From an uncultured Pelagibacteraceae bacterium (GTDB lineage: Bacteria; Pseudomonadota; Alphaproteobacteria; Pelagibacterales; Pelagibacteraceae): a stretch of 64,000 nucleotides of DNA. Location of the stretch: assembly GCA_902532565.1 (NCBI GenBank), contig CACAIR010000001.1, forward strand, positions 62,001 through 126,000. The letters are read 5' to 3'. Positions 17,410 through 25,239 of this stretch are shown here, one piece after another; positions within the stretch are counted from its first letter, which is position 1, and each line of letters opens with the position of its first letter. Below the pieces are notes generated by a model. That model made no database searches, was not told where the DNA came from, and was given only the letters and a program-made list of their open reading frames with translations. The position numbers and the translations under genes are program-made.

Positions 17410-18450
17410 TTAATGATTAATTGAGGAAGAAAAGTTCCAAGAACAATCAAAACTCGGTATATAAACTCTTGATAAATTAGTATTTCCAAAATGATGATTA
17501 AATACATTTAGCCAATTTTCAACTTGAAGAGGTTTTTTGTCTTGGCTTCCTACTTGAGCGGTTATTACCCCTTTAGGTTTAAGAATTCTCACTAATGAGT
17601 CCATATTTTTTGATGCTAAATCAATACAAAACTGATCATCATTTAAATCAACAAATATGTGATCATATGTGTCGTCATTGACAGATTTAATACTCTTAAA
17701 TGCATCACCCCAAATACATTTAACTGAATTTTTTTCTGTAGCTTTATTTCCAATATTGCCTAAGTGTTTATTGCAAACCTCAACTACTTCAGGATCAAGT
17801 TCGTACCAATCCACAAAATTAAATTTTTTTGAAATACATTCTCTTGCTATACCACCATCACCACCACCAATGATTGCTGCTCTCTCATTTTTTTTATTCA
17901 ACTTTAATCCAACACCAACAAAAGTTGAGCTATACAAATGTTCATCAGAAGCTGCAACTTGAATTTCACCATCAATAAATAAAGATTTGCCAAATTGTTC
18001 CAAATCTAAAATTTCGATGTGTTGCCCAACTTTAGATCTAAAATCTTCTAACACATCATTTACAACATAAGATTTTTGCAATCCTGGTGTACTATAAATG
18101 TCATGATACAATCCTTTGGTATCTCTGTTAAACTCTTTTTTTACTATTCTTTTATGCTTAAATTCTTTTTTTATTATATCGAGAGCAATTGAAGGATTAA
18201 TTTTTCCACATGTAAAAAAATCAAAACTAATAATTCCTTTTTCAGGAAAGGTATGAAAACTAATGTGGCTTTCAGCTAATAATGCTAAAATTGTAAATCC
18301 TTGTGGTTCAAATTTATATTTTGAAATATTTAAAATTGTAACTTTTGCAGCTTTTGCAATATCGTAAATTGCTTTTTCAAATATAGAAGGATCGTATTCT
18401 TTAGTTGTGCCAATTATATCTAATGTTATATGCTCCCCAACCTTAGTCAT
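17410..18450 (-). CDS. speD-speE: Fused S-adenosylmethionine decarboxylase - spermidine synthase
   Basis: A single 346-residue frame carries two enzymes. Residues 1 to about 115 are a prokaryotic AdoMet decarboxylase. LLAESHISFHTFPE contains the self-cleavage site Glu60-Ser61, where Ser61 becomes the pyruvoyl group, with His66 and Cys81 (FFTCG) as the other catalytic residues. From about residue 120 follows spermidine synthase: YSTPGLQKSY, DGEIQVAASDEHLYSS, the AdoMet-site AAIIGGGDGGIARE and the acidic DHIFVDLND. Decarboxylated AdoMet could pass directly to aminopropyl transfer. The upstream mtnN gene and the divergent apt would remove the methylthioadenosine by-product. Confidence 0.93.
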   Translation of the reverse strand: MTKVGEHITLDIIGTTKEYDPSIFEKAIYDIAKAAKVTILNISKYKFEPQGFTILALLAESHISFHTFPEKGIISFDFFTCGKINPSIALDIIKKEFKHKRIVKKEFNRDTKGLYHDIYSTPGLQKSYVVNDVLEDFRSKVGQHIEILDLEQFGKSLFIDGEIQVAASDEHLYSSTFVGVGLKLNKKNERAAIIGGGDGGIARECISKKFNFVDWYELDPEVVEVCNKHLGNIGNKATEKNSVKCIWGDAFKSIKSVNDDTYDHIFVDLNDDQFCIDLASKNMDSLVRILKPKGVITAQVGSQDKKPLQVENWLNVFNHHFGNTNLSRVYIPSFDCSWNFSSSINH

Positions 18451-18514
18451 CTATATTTATCCTTACAAAATTTAAGTACAGATTTTTGTCTTTAATATCA
18501 ATCAAATATGAGTC

Positions 18515-19048
18515 TTATAATAAAGTCAAATCTTTTAATTTTTGCTCGAATAATTTTGCACCTTTTTTACAATTTTCAACCCAATCAACACTTGCTGACT
18601 CGTCTGCATTATCAGAAATAAATTTAAAACATCTGAAATTAACTTTTTCTAATTTACAAACTTTTGCTAATGCATAGGCCTCCATATCAACAACATCTAC
18701 TTTGATGGGTATCGAACCAGTTACAAAGCTATCTCCTGTACCGCATGAATATCCATTGGAAGATAGAATTATTTCATTAATATCATCATAAGGAGTTTCT
18801 CCAATTTTTAAATTCATCAGACCAGTCACATCCATATCTCTCTGGTAAAATTTTGTACACTCAACTATGCCCTCCAAATTTTTTGAAATAGCTCCAGCAC
18901 TCCCAAAATTTACTACCTCTTTAGGTTGATGAGTTTTAATCAATTTTGTTAAATTATAAGTTGCATTAATTTTACCAGCACCTGTATGATAAAAAAAATT
19001 TAAACCTTGGGTTTCTTCTTTTAATGCCGCAACAAATATTCTATTCAT
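18515..19048 (-). CDS. mtnN: 5'-Methylthioadenosine/S-adenosylhomocysteine nucleosidase-like protein (short)
   Basis: A 177-residue member of the PNP/UDP phosphorylase superfamily, shorter than the usual ~230. It keeps the key blocks: FHTGAGKINATY near the N-terminus, the VVNFGSAGAI strand, the ribose-binding VDVVDMEAYALA near 120-131 (Glu of 'MEA'), and the catalytic aspartate in FISDNADES near 148. Missing residues are mainly in the N-terminal region and loops. It would cleave the MTA released by spermidine synthase to adenine plus methylthioribose. Its start is 6 bp from the divergent apt gene, and speDE follows downstream after 64 bp. Confidence 0.82.
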   Translation of the reverse strand: MNRIFVAALKEETQGLNFFYHTGAGKINATYNLTKLIKTHQPKEVVNFGSAGAISKNLEGIVECTKFYQRDMDVTGLMNLKIGETPYDDINEIILSSNGYSCGTGDSFVTGSIPIKVDVVDMEAYALAKVCKLEKVNFRCFKFISDNADESASVDWVENCKKGAKLFEQKLKDLTLL

Positions 19049-19054
19049 ACTTAA

Positions 19055-19582
19055 ATGGATTTAAAAAATTATATTAGATCAATACCAGATTATCCGAAAA
19101 AAGGAATTTTATATAGAGATATAACAACTTTAATTAAAGATGAAAAAGCATTTACTGAAGTAATTGATCAAATAGTTAATAAATCAAAGAAATTTAATTT
19201 TGATAAAATAGCAGCAATTGAGTCAAGAGGTTTTGTATTTGCATCTGCTGTTTCTTATATTTTAAAAAAACCATTTATTTTGTTAAGAAAAAAAAATAAA
19301 TTACCTTCTAATGTTCATTCAATTGATTTTGAATTAGAATATGGCAATGCAACAATTGAGGTACACAAAGACTCATTTAGCAAAAATGACTCGGTGTTAA
19401 TAATTGATGATTTGATTGCAACAGGTGGGACAGCAGATGCAGCCGCAAGACTAATAGAAATGTCTAATGCGAAAGTTGCTGCATTTATTTTTGTGATAAA
19501 TTTATTTGATTTGGGAGGATCTGATAATCTTAAAAAGAAAAAATATAAAGTCGAGAATTTAATTGAATTCCCTGGTCACTAA
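19055..19582 (+). CDS. apt: Adenine phosphoribosyltransferase
   Basis: A 175-residue enzyme that converts adenine and PRPP to AMP. The N-terminus (LKNYIRSIPDYPKKGILYRDITTLI) is the Apt adenine-recognition region. The SRGFVFASAVSYIL block follows, and VLIIDDLIATGGTADAAARLIE near residues 112-133 is the PRPP-binding motif. It starts 6 bp from the mtnN start on the other strand. Together the two genes convert the MTA made during spermidine synthesis to AMP. It ends directly against the convergent GT2 gene. Confidence 0.94.
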   Translation: MDLKNYIRSIPDYPKKGILYRDITTLIKDEKAFTEVIDQIVNKSKKFNFDKIAAIESRGFVFASAVSYILKKPFILLRKKNKLPSNVHSIDFELEYGNATIEVHKDSFSKNDSVLIIDDLIATGGTADAAARLIEMSNAKVAAFIFVINLFDLGGSDNLKKKKYKVENLIEFPGH

Positions 19583-20476
19583 CTAATCAATTATTTTAGG
19601 TCTATATGATGACTTTTTTCCTAATAAAGCAAAAATAAAACCTTGAATTCTTTGCCTATAAATCTCTTTTTTAAATTTATTATTAATTATGTAGTAGAAA
19701 AAAAATTTAATTATTCCTGATCCAAAACTTGGAAATCCTTTTATCAAAGCTGTAATATATCCATAATGTTTTTTGTTAAAATAAAATTTTGACCACATCC
19801 AGTGCCAATTTCTTGAAAGTTCTACTTCATATCTAAATTTTGGGTCTACTGCTTTCGCTCCAAGATGTTTTACTTTTGAATCTGATAAAATAAAAATTTT
19901 TTCACCTTTATCTATAACTCTCTTGCAAAGATCATCATTTTCAAGATACATAAAAAAATTTTCATCAAAAATATTATTTTCGGTTTTATCAAAAATTTTT
20001 TTCAATCTTTTTAAATTTAAAACCATTGCATACCCATCAATACTTTTTACACTTAATAATTTATTATCACCTAAGATTTTCAAATTTTTATCATCAATTC
20101 TATAATTTGGATATTTTACATCATCAGATACTGGAGCTATAATTCCAAAAGAGTTATTTTTTTTTAATTCCTCAATAATATGATTAATTGCTTCACTATA
20201 TAAGATTAAATCTGGATTTAGAATAAATACATAATCAGTATCAATATATCTTAGGCCAAGATTATTTCCTGCTCCCATCCCAAGATTTACTGAAGATAAA
20301 ACACAATTTACATTTTTATATTTTTTTTCAAGTTTATCTTTTAATGCTTTACTGTTTGAATTATCAACAACTACAATATCAATAGTTTCTGGAATTGATT
20401 GAATACAGTTTTCAATAACTTTATCACTTCTAAATGAAACTATAACAACAGACAAAATTTGCTTTGATAATGACAT
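19583..20476 (-). CDS. Glycosyltransferase family 2 (rhamnosyltransferase-like)
   Basis: A 297-residue GT-A enzyme. It opens LSVVIVSFRSDKVIENCI and has VVVDNSNS near residue 35 and the donor-binding DYVFILNPDLILY near residue 80 (the DxD position is modified to NPD). ENDDLCKRVIDKG near 180 is the acceptor-side 'ED' motif. These features match rhamnosyl- or related WbbL-like transferases, which fits the divergent dTDP-rhamnose genes starting 51 bp away. No membrane anchor is evident apart from hydrophobic patches in the C-terminal third. Confidence 0.82.
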   Translation of the reverse strand: MSLSKQILSVVIVSFRSDKVIENCIQSIPETIDIVVVDNSNSKALKDKLEKKYKNVNCVLSSVNLGMGAGNNLGLRYIDTDYVFILNPDLILYSEAINHIIEELKKNNSFGIIAPVSDDVKYPNYRIDDKNLKILGDNKLLSVKSIDGYAMVLNLKRLKKIFDKTENNIFDENFFMYLENDDLCKRVIDKGEKIFILSDSKVKHLGAKAVDPKFRYEVELSRNWHWMWSKFYFNKKHYGYITALIKGFPSFGSGIIKFFFYYIINNKFKKEIYRQRIQGFIFALLGKKSSYRPKIID

Positions 20477-20527
20477 AAAAAAAGTTTATTCACCTATATT
20501 AATACTTGATGTAGAAATAATTAAAAT

Positions 20528-21541
20528 ATGAAAAAAGTAATTGTTACGGGTGGCCTTGGTTTTATAGGCAGTAATCTCATTGATTTGCTTGTAAGCAGAA
20601 ATTTTAGAGTATTAAATTTAGATAAAGTTACTTATTCTTCAAATTTTTATAATGTAAAAGAGTTTCGAAAATCAAAAAAATATAAATTTATTAAGTGTGA
20701 TATTAATGATAAAAAAATCAAAAAAATTATTTTTAAATATAAGCCAAATTGTATTTTCAATCTTGCAGCTGAGACACATGTGGATAGATCTATTGATAAT
20801 CCAGAAAGTTTTGTTCAAAGTAACATTGTAGGTGTATACAATTTACTTGAGTGCTTTAAAGAATATTCAAAAAAAAATAAATCAAAACTAATTCATATTT
20901 CCACTGATGAAGTTTATGGAGATGTTTTAACTGGTAGATCATCAGAAAAATATCCATATCAACCAAGTTCTCCCTATGCTGCAAGCAAAGCTGCTTCGGA
21001 CCACCTTGTTAGTTCATACGTTAGAACTTATAAAATTCCTGCAATTGTTACTAATTGCTCTAATAATTATGGACCTAAACAACATCCTGAAAAACTTATT
21101 CCAAAGTTAATTTATAATATACTTAATAACAAACCTCTACCTATTTATGGAAAAGGAAAGAATTCTCGTGAATGGATTTATGTAAAAGATCATTGTGAAG
21201 CACTTCTTAAAATTCTCTATAAAGGAAAAAATGGAGAGTTTTATAATATTGGATCAAACAGAAATTTAAGTAATTTAGAAGTATGTAGAAAATTACTACA
21301 AGTGTCAAAAAAATTAACTAATATTGGAAAAAAGGTAAAAATTTCTTTTGTTAAAGATCGGCCAGGTCACGATATTAGATATGCACTTAATAGTAATAAA
21401 ATATTAAAAAAATTAAATTGGTCTCCTAAAACAACTTTTGAAAGAGGAATAAGTTTAACTTTTGACTGGTATAATAACAATAAAGCTTATTATAATTCTT
21501 TATCGAAAAAGGATATAATAAAACGTTTAGGAAAAAAATGA
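20528..21541 (+). CDS. rfbB: dTDP-glucose 4,6-dehydratase RfbB
   Basis: A 337-residue extended SDR enzyme. It has the NAD site GGLGFIGSNLIDLL (residues 7-20), AAETHVDRSIDNP, and the catalytic STDEVYGD and YAASKAASDHL segments (Tyr-x3-Lys, with the Asp-Glu pair of dehydratases). The distal GKNSREWIYVKDHCEAL region is also diagnostic. It catalyses the committed step to dTDP-4-keto-6-deoxyglucose. Its stop overlaps the rfbA start as ATGA (21538-21541). The 51-bp gap upstream must contain the promoter of the cluster. Confidence 0.94.
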   Translation: MKKVIVTGGLGFIGSNLIDLLVSRNFRVLNLDKVTYSSNFYNVKEFRKSKKYKFIKCDINDKKIKKIIFKYKPNCIFNLAAETHVDRSIDNPESFVQSNIVGVYNLLECFKEYSKKNKSKLIHISTDEVYGDVLTGRSSEKYPYQPSSPYAASKAASDHLVSSYVRTYKIPAIVTNCSNNYGPKQHPEKLIPKLIYNILNNKPLPIYGKGKNSREWIYVKDHCEALLKILYKGKNGEFYNIGSNRNLSNLEVCRKLLQVSKKLTNIGKKVKISFVKDRPGHDIRYALNSNKILKKLNWSPKTTFERGISLTFDWYNNNKAYYNSLSKKDIIKRLGKK

Positions 21542-22404
21542 TCAAAAAAGGAATAATTTTAGCTGGAGGAAAAGGAACAAGAATGAGTCCTTTGACAAAA
21601 GCAGTAAATAAACAACTACTTCCTATTTATGATAAACCTTTAATATTTTATCCTTTGTCAATTTTAATGTTAGCAAAAATAAAAGATATTTTGATCATTG
21701 TTAATAAAGGTCAACTTAATCAATATAAAAAATTATTACCTAACGGAAATAATCTTGGAATTAAAATTACTTATTTGGAACAAGATAAACCTAGAGGTCT
21801 GCCAGATGCATTTGTCGTTGGTAATAAATTTATTGAAAAAGAAAATGTTGCTATGATATTAGGTGATAATTTTTTTTATGGTCAAAATTTAACTAGCAAA
21901 CTTTTAAATAACACAAAATTAAAAAAAGGTGCAAGAGTAGTATTGCATAAAGTTCAAAAACCAGAGCAATTTGGTGTAGCAAAAATTGACAAAAAAAATC
22001 GTATAATTAACATTAAAGAAAAGCCAAAAAAATATCTATCAGACCTTGCAATTACAGGATTATATTTTTTTGATAACAAGGTTGTAGATTATGCGAAAAA
22101 GTTGAAACCATCAAAAAGAGGTGAAGTTGAAATTGTAGATTTATTAAATTTTTATAAATCAAAAAAACAATTATCTGCAGATATAATCGGAAGAGGTGGT
22201 GCTTGGCTTGATACGGGTTCAATTGATGATTTTTATAAGACAAGCGCTTTTGTATCGGCTATTGAAAATCGACAGGGTTTAAAAATTGCATGTATCGAGG
22301 AAATTGCTCTTAATAATCGTTGGATAAACAAAAAACACATTAAAAAGTCAATAAAATTTTACGGTAATTGTGAATATTCAAAATATTTATCTAAATTAAT
22401 TTAA
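21538..22404 (+). CDS. rfbA: Glucose-1-phosphate thymidylyltransferase RfbA
   Basis: A 288-residue nucleotidyltransferase with the signature KGIILAGGKGTRMSPLTKAVNKQLLPIYDKP at the N-terminus, a metal-binding AMILGDNFFYG near residue 107, and GGAWLDTGSIDD near residue 222. It makes dTDP-glucose, the substrate of RfbB. The gene abuts rfbC with no intergenic base (TAA then ATG at 22405), consistent with one operon. Confidence 0.94.
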   Translation: MIKKGIILAGGKGTRMSPLTKAVNKQLLPIYDKPLIFYPLSILMLAKIKDILIIVNKGQLNQYKKLLPNGNNLGIKITYLEQDKPRGLPDAFVVGNKFIEKENVAMILGDNFFYGQNLTSKLLNNTKLKKGARVVLHKVQKPEQFGVAKIDKKNRIINIKEKPKKYLSDLAITGLYFFDNKVVDYAKKLKPSKRGEVEIVDLLNFYKSKKQLSADIIGRGGAWLDTGSIDDFYKTSAFVSAIENRQGLKIACIEEIALNNRWINKKHIKKSIKFYGNCEYSKYLSKLI

Positions 22405-22923
22405 ATGAAAATAACTAAAACTAGATTTAAAGATTTATTAATGTTTGACTCAAAAAATTTTTATGACTCTAGAGGGTATTTTAGAGAAGTATTAATTGAA
22501 AAATTAGTTAAAAAAAGATTTAAATTTACTGTTGTTTCTAAGTCAAAAAGAAATGTAGTTAGAGGTTTGCATATGCAAAAAAAGTTTCAGCAAGGTAAAT
22601 ATATATCCGTACTTAAAGGCAAAATACTAGATGTGGTTGTGGATTGTAGAAAAAAGTCAAAGACATTTGGAAAACATTTTAAAACTATAATTAGTCAAAA
22701 AAATTCCAAATCTATTTATGTCCCTCCGGGTTTTATTCATGGATTTCTTGGACTAGAAAATGAAAATATAGTAATTTATAGTTGCACTGAATATCGAGAT
22801 AAAAAATCTGAGATAGGTGTAATGTGGAATGATAAAGATCTTAAAATTAACTGGAAAATTAAAAATCCAATTTTATCGGCAAAAGATAGAAATAATCAAA
22901 AATTTAAAGACGTAAAATTTTAA
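22405..22923 (+). CDS. rfbC: dTDP-4-dehydrorhamnose 3,5-epimerase RfbC
   Basis: A 172-residue cupin-fold epimerase. RDSRGYFREV-type residues occur near the N-terminus (YDSRGYFREVLIEKL). The catalytic-histidine segment RNVVRGLHMQ (His near residue 56) and VPPGFIHGFLGLEN near 111 follow. It performs the 3,5-epimerisation leading to dTDP-L-rhamnose. It is adjacent to rfbA and to the next gene (stop TAA, then GTG start). Confidence 0.93.
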   Translation: MKITKTRFKDLLMFDSKNFYDSRGYFREVLIEKLVKKRFKFTVVSKSKRNVVRGLHMQKKFQQGKYISVLKGKILDVVVDCRKKSKTFGKHFKTIISQKNSKSIYVPPGFIHGFLGLENENIVIYSCTEYRDKKSEIGVMWNDKDLKINWKIKNPILSAKDRNNQKFKDVKF

Positions 22924-23736
22924 GTGAATAATTTAAAAATTCATTGTCTATGTATTCACGATGATCTTCTCGAAAAAGTTAAAAAGCTTGATTATTTACC
23001 AGTCGCTTTAGGAGAAAATAATTATAGAAATGGTTGGTTAAGAGACAATACTGGAACAAATATTTCTCATAAAAATAAGTTTTATGGGGAATATACTTTT
23101 CACTACTGGATTTGGAAAAATAATATGGAAATTTTTAATAATTCTGATTGGATTGGATTTTGTGCTTATAGAAGATTTTGGCTTAATGAGCAAAATGCTA
23201 TAAATTCTAAATTAGCTTTCAAAGATAAAACTCTTAAAGAAGTTCCCGAAATTTGGAATAATTACGATGTTATACTAGCTGATAAAATTTCAATGACTAA
23301 TATTAAATTAATAAAAATTCTAAAATATGGAAAACTCGCTTTATTCAAAAACCCAAAATCTTTCCTCAAGAAAAATAGAAATATCAAATTTCAGTTTGAT
23401 ATGTTTCATGGAAACGGAGTATTAGATAAAGCAATAGATGTTTTAAATTCTAGAGATAGAGAAGATTTTAGAAAGTTTGTAAATGATAACCATTCCATAA
23501 ATCAAGCAAATTTATTTATTAGTAGGTCGAAAAGTATAGTAAATGAATATTATAATACTATTTTTGATTGGCTTGATCAATGTGAAAAAATTTTTGGATT
23601 CAACTTAACTGGTTATGGCAAAATAAGAATATATGGGTTTCTTGCAGAAAGATTTTTGCCATATTGGTTTAACAAAAATGTAAAATGTCTTGAATGGCCA
23701 ATTATATTTAATGATTTAACTAAGGAAAAATTTTAA
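22924..23736 (+). CDS. DUF4422-type glycosyltransferase-like protein
   Basis: A 270-residue protein starting at GTG directly after the rfbC stop. The pattern matches DUF4422 proteins: an N-terminal IHCLCIHDD, then GxxYRNGWLRDNTGTNISHKN, then EYTFHYWIWKNN and WIGFCAYRRFW. These are putative galactosyl- or other glycosyltransferases of polysaccharide clusters. The segment NQANLFISRSK near residue 195 also fits. The acceptor is unknown. Its stop overlaps the next start as TAATG. Confidence 0.75.
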   Translation: MNNLKIHCLCIHDDLLEKVKKLDYLPVALGENNYRNGWLRDNTGTNISHKNKFYGEYTFHYWIWKNNMEIFNNSDWIGFCAYRRFWLNEQNAINSKLAFKDKTLKEVPEIWNNYDVILADKISMTNIKLIKILKYGKLALFKNPKSFLKKNRNIKFQFDMFHGNGVLDKAIDVLNSRDREDFRKFVNDNHSINQANLFISRSKSIVNEYYNTIFDWLDQCEKIFGFNLTGYGKIRIYGFLAERFLPYWFNKNVKCLEWPIIFNDLTKEKF

Positions 23737-24458
23737 TGAAACAAAAAAAAATTATTATGACTGGAGGATCTGGAAGATTTGCCAAAGTTTTTAAAAGATT
23801 AAAGAAAAAAAATGTAAAAATTTATTACCCTTCGAAAAAAATACTAAATATAAAAAAACCTAATTCAATAAAAAGATATGTCAAAAAAATTAAACCTGAC
23901 TACTTAATCCATACTGCAGCATTATCTAGACCAATGAGTATTCATGATAAGAATATTGAGAAAAGTATAACTACAAATATTATTGGAACATCTAATATCG
24001 TAAACATTTGTAGCCAAGAAAAAATAAAATTAATCTACTTTTCTACTAACTATGTTTATCCAGGAACAAAAGGTAATTACAAGGAAGATGATCCAATTTT
24101 ACCAATTAATAAATATGCTATTTCAAAATTTGGAGGAGAGTGTGCTGTTCAAATGTATGACAATTCATTAATATTAAGAATTTGTATGACTGAAAAACCA
24201 TTTGTACATAAAATGGCTTTTAATGATGTTGAAACAAATTTTATGTATCATCATCAATTTGCGAAACAATTGCTAAAATTAATAGATTACACAGGGATAA
24301 TAAATGTTGGTGGACCAAAAAAAATAATTTATAACTTTGCAAAAGAGACAAAAAAAGATGTAATCTCAGAATCTTCAAAAAAAATTATTGGTAAACAATT
24401 TCCAAAAAAACAAACAATGAATATCAATAAATATATGAAAATAATAAAAAAAAATTAA
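23736..24458 (+). CDS. dTDP-4-dehydrorhamnose reductase-like SDR protein
   Basis: A 240-residue extended SDR. The NAD(P) motif GGSGRFAKVFKRL is near the N-terminus, followed by PDYLIHTAALSRP and STNYVYPGTKG. The YAISKFGGECAV block holds the catalytic Tyr-x3-Lys. RfbD is usually about 290 residues, so this protein is short, and its C-terminal half looks degenerate. It closes the rfbBAC-DUF4422 cluster and so may perform the final reduction to dTDP-L-rhamnose or a related 6-deoxyhexose. A tRNA-Met gene lies 8 bp downstream on the other strand. Confidence 0.68.
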   Translation: MKQKKIIMTGGSGRFAKVFKRLKKKNVKIYYPSKKILNIKKPNSIKRYVKKIKPDYLIHTAALSRPMSIHDKNIEKSITTNIIGTSNIVNICSQEKIKLIYFSTNYVYPGTKGNYKEDDPILPINKYAISKFGGECAVQMYDNSLILRICMTEKPFVHKMAFNDVETNFMYHHQFAKQLLKLIDYTGIINVGGPKKIIYNFAKETKKDVISESSKKIIGKQFPKKQTMNINKYMKIIKKN

Positions 24459-24466
24459 TTCATATT

Positions 24467-24543
24467 TGGTAGCGGGAAGTGGGATCGAACCACTGACCTC
24501 GGGCTTATGAGTCCCGCGCTCTAACCAACTGAGCTACCCCGCC
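24467..24543 (-). tRNA. tRNA-Met (CAU anticodon)
   Basis: The minus strand reads GGCGGGGTAGCTCAGTTGG and continues into a full cloverleaf of 77 nt. The anticodon loop is CTCATAA, with CAU complementary to 24507-24509. The T-loop is GGTTCGATCC and the CCA end is encoded. The acceptor stem is GGCGGGG paired with the 3' strand, with G-U pairs at both ends. The loop sequence and first base pair point to elongator methionine. A lysidine-modified tRNA-Ile2 is the alternative. Confidence 0.95.
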
Positions 24544-24558
24544 AAGTTTATTTGACGG

Positions 24559-24586
24559 TTTATACTACTTTTAAAAAACGATGCAA
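24559..24586 (-). promoter_or_regulatory. Promoter of tRNA-Met
   Basis: On the minus strand TTGCAT (24581-24586) and TATAAA (24559-24564) are separated by 16 bases. This would start transcription about eight bases before the mature tRNA 5' end. The spacing and both hexamers fit a sigma-70 promoter. Confidence 0.55.
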
Positions 24587-24659
24587 ACAGCTTAAAATGA
24601 TATAAATAGCTTACTTAAGGATGATGTTTAAAAATATAATATAATTAAATTAATTTTTT

Positions 24660-24866
24660 TTAAAAAATTATTACACCAAACAATAACACGCCAACAGACG
24701 TAACTGCTGTAAACAACAGTTTTTTTCTACTTTCTCTTCTTTGATCTAACTTTACTCTATCTAATAATACATTGATATTGGTTGACTTTGAGACTTCTAA
24801 ATTCTGGTCCCCTGAAGTATATTTTAAGATAAGATGTTTTTTAATTGATGAAATGGTATTTTTCAT
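24660..24866 (-). CDS. Small tail-anchored membrane protein (paralogue of the neighbour at 24907-25104)
   Basis: A 68-residue protein with a hydrophilic N-terminal 48 residues and one C-terminal membrane helix (about residues 50-68), giving a tail-anchored topology with the N-terminus in the cytoplasm. It shares the pattern INVL-x2-R-x4-Q-x2-E-x2-K immediately before the helix with the next gene upstream (INVL at residues 31-34 here). I do not recognise a family. No helix-turn-helix or enzymatic motif is seen. Confidence 0.6.
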   Translation of the reverse strand: MKNTISSIKKHLILKYTSGDQNLEVSKSTNINVLLDRVKLDQRRESRKKLLFTAVTSVGVLLFGVIIF

Positions 24867-24906
24867 AAACTCATTTAATCACCAATTTTCTCTAATGACA
24901 AATCAT

Positions 24907-25104
24907 TTATGTTGATAAGTAAATTCCTGCAGTAGCTAAAGCTATTACAAAAAAAATTATAATTATACTGTTCTTTAAGTTCTCTTTTTCCTGGATTGAT
25001 TGAGCTCTTGCCCTTAAAACATTAATATCTACTCTTTTTTTTTGAATTTTTTCTTTCTTTAAAGGCTTATCTGCTTCATCAATGATTTGAGGGGTCACGT
25101 CCAT
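24907..25104 (-). CDS. Small tail-anchored membrane protein (paralogue of the neighbour at 24660-24866)
   Basis: A 65-residue protein with an N-terminal charged segment (Lys/Glu-rich, residues 12-24), the shared INVL-x2-R-x4-Q-x2-E-x2-K block from residue 27, and one C-terminal membrane helix (about 46-62). Same strand and same architecture as the downstream gene, 40 bp apart, suggesting tandem duplication. Function unknown. The 135 bp between it and the divergent regulator hold promoters for both directions. Confidence 0.6.
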   Translation of the reverse strand: MDVTPQIIDEADKPLKKEKIQKKRVDINVLRARAQSIQEKENLKNSIIIIFFVIALATAGIYLST

Positions 25105-25201
25105 AGTCTATTAATGTTTAAAATTTTTTAAATTAGTTTTATTAAATCACAAAAATTTTTTTTTACAAAATATCTTAAGTTCAATCTGGGTCACAATTTA
25201 T

Positions 25202-25230
25202 TTGACAAGTGTTCAAAATGGGCGTTTATT
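25202..25230 (+). promoter_or_regulatory. Promoter of the double winged-helix gene
   Basis: TTGACA (25202-25207) and TTTATT (25225-25230) are 17 bases apart, a near-consensus -35 with a moderate -10. The start codon at 25240 lies only nine bases beyond the -10 element, so the transcript would have almost no leader. An imperfect symmetric TTTGAC/GTTCAAA surrounds the -35 and could be an autoregulatory site. Confidence 0.5.
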
Positions 25231-25239
25231 CAAAAAAAT

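Noticed and set aside
17349..17507. A 53-residue upstream extension of the HisJ-type protein
   Set aside because: It overlaps the SpeDE 3' end and has no family resemblance, while the ATG at 17348 has AAGGAG at correct spacing and directly precedes a signal peptide.
24467..24543. tRNA-Met as an active integration site of a genomic island
   Set aside because: No integrase, no second copy of the tRNA 3' end and no direct repeat flank was seen. Only a positional hint remains.
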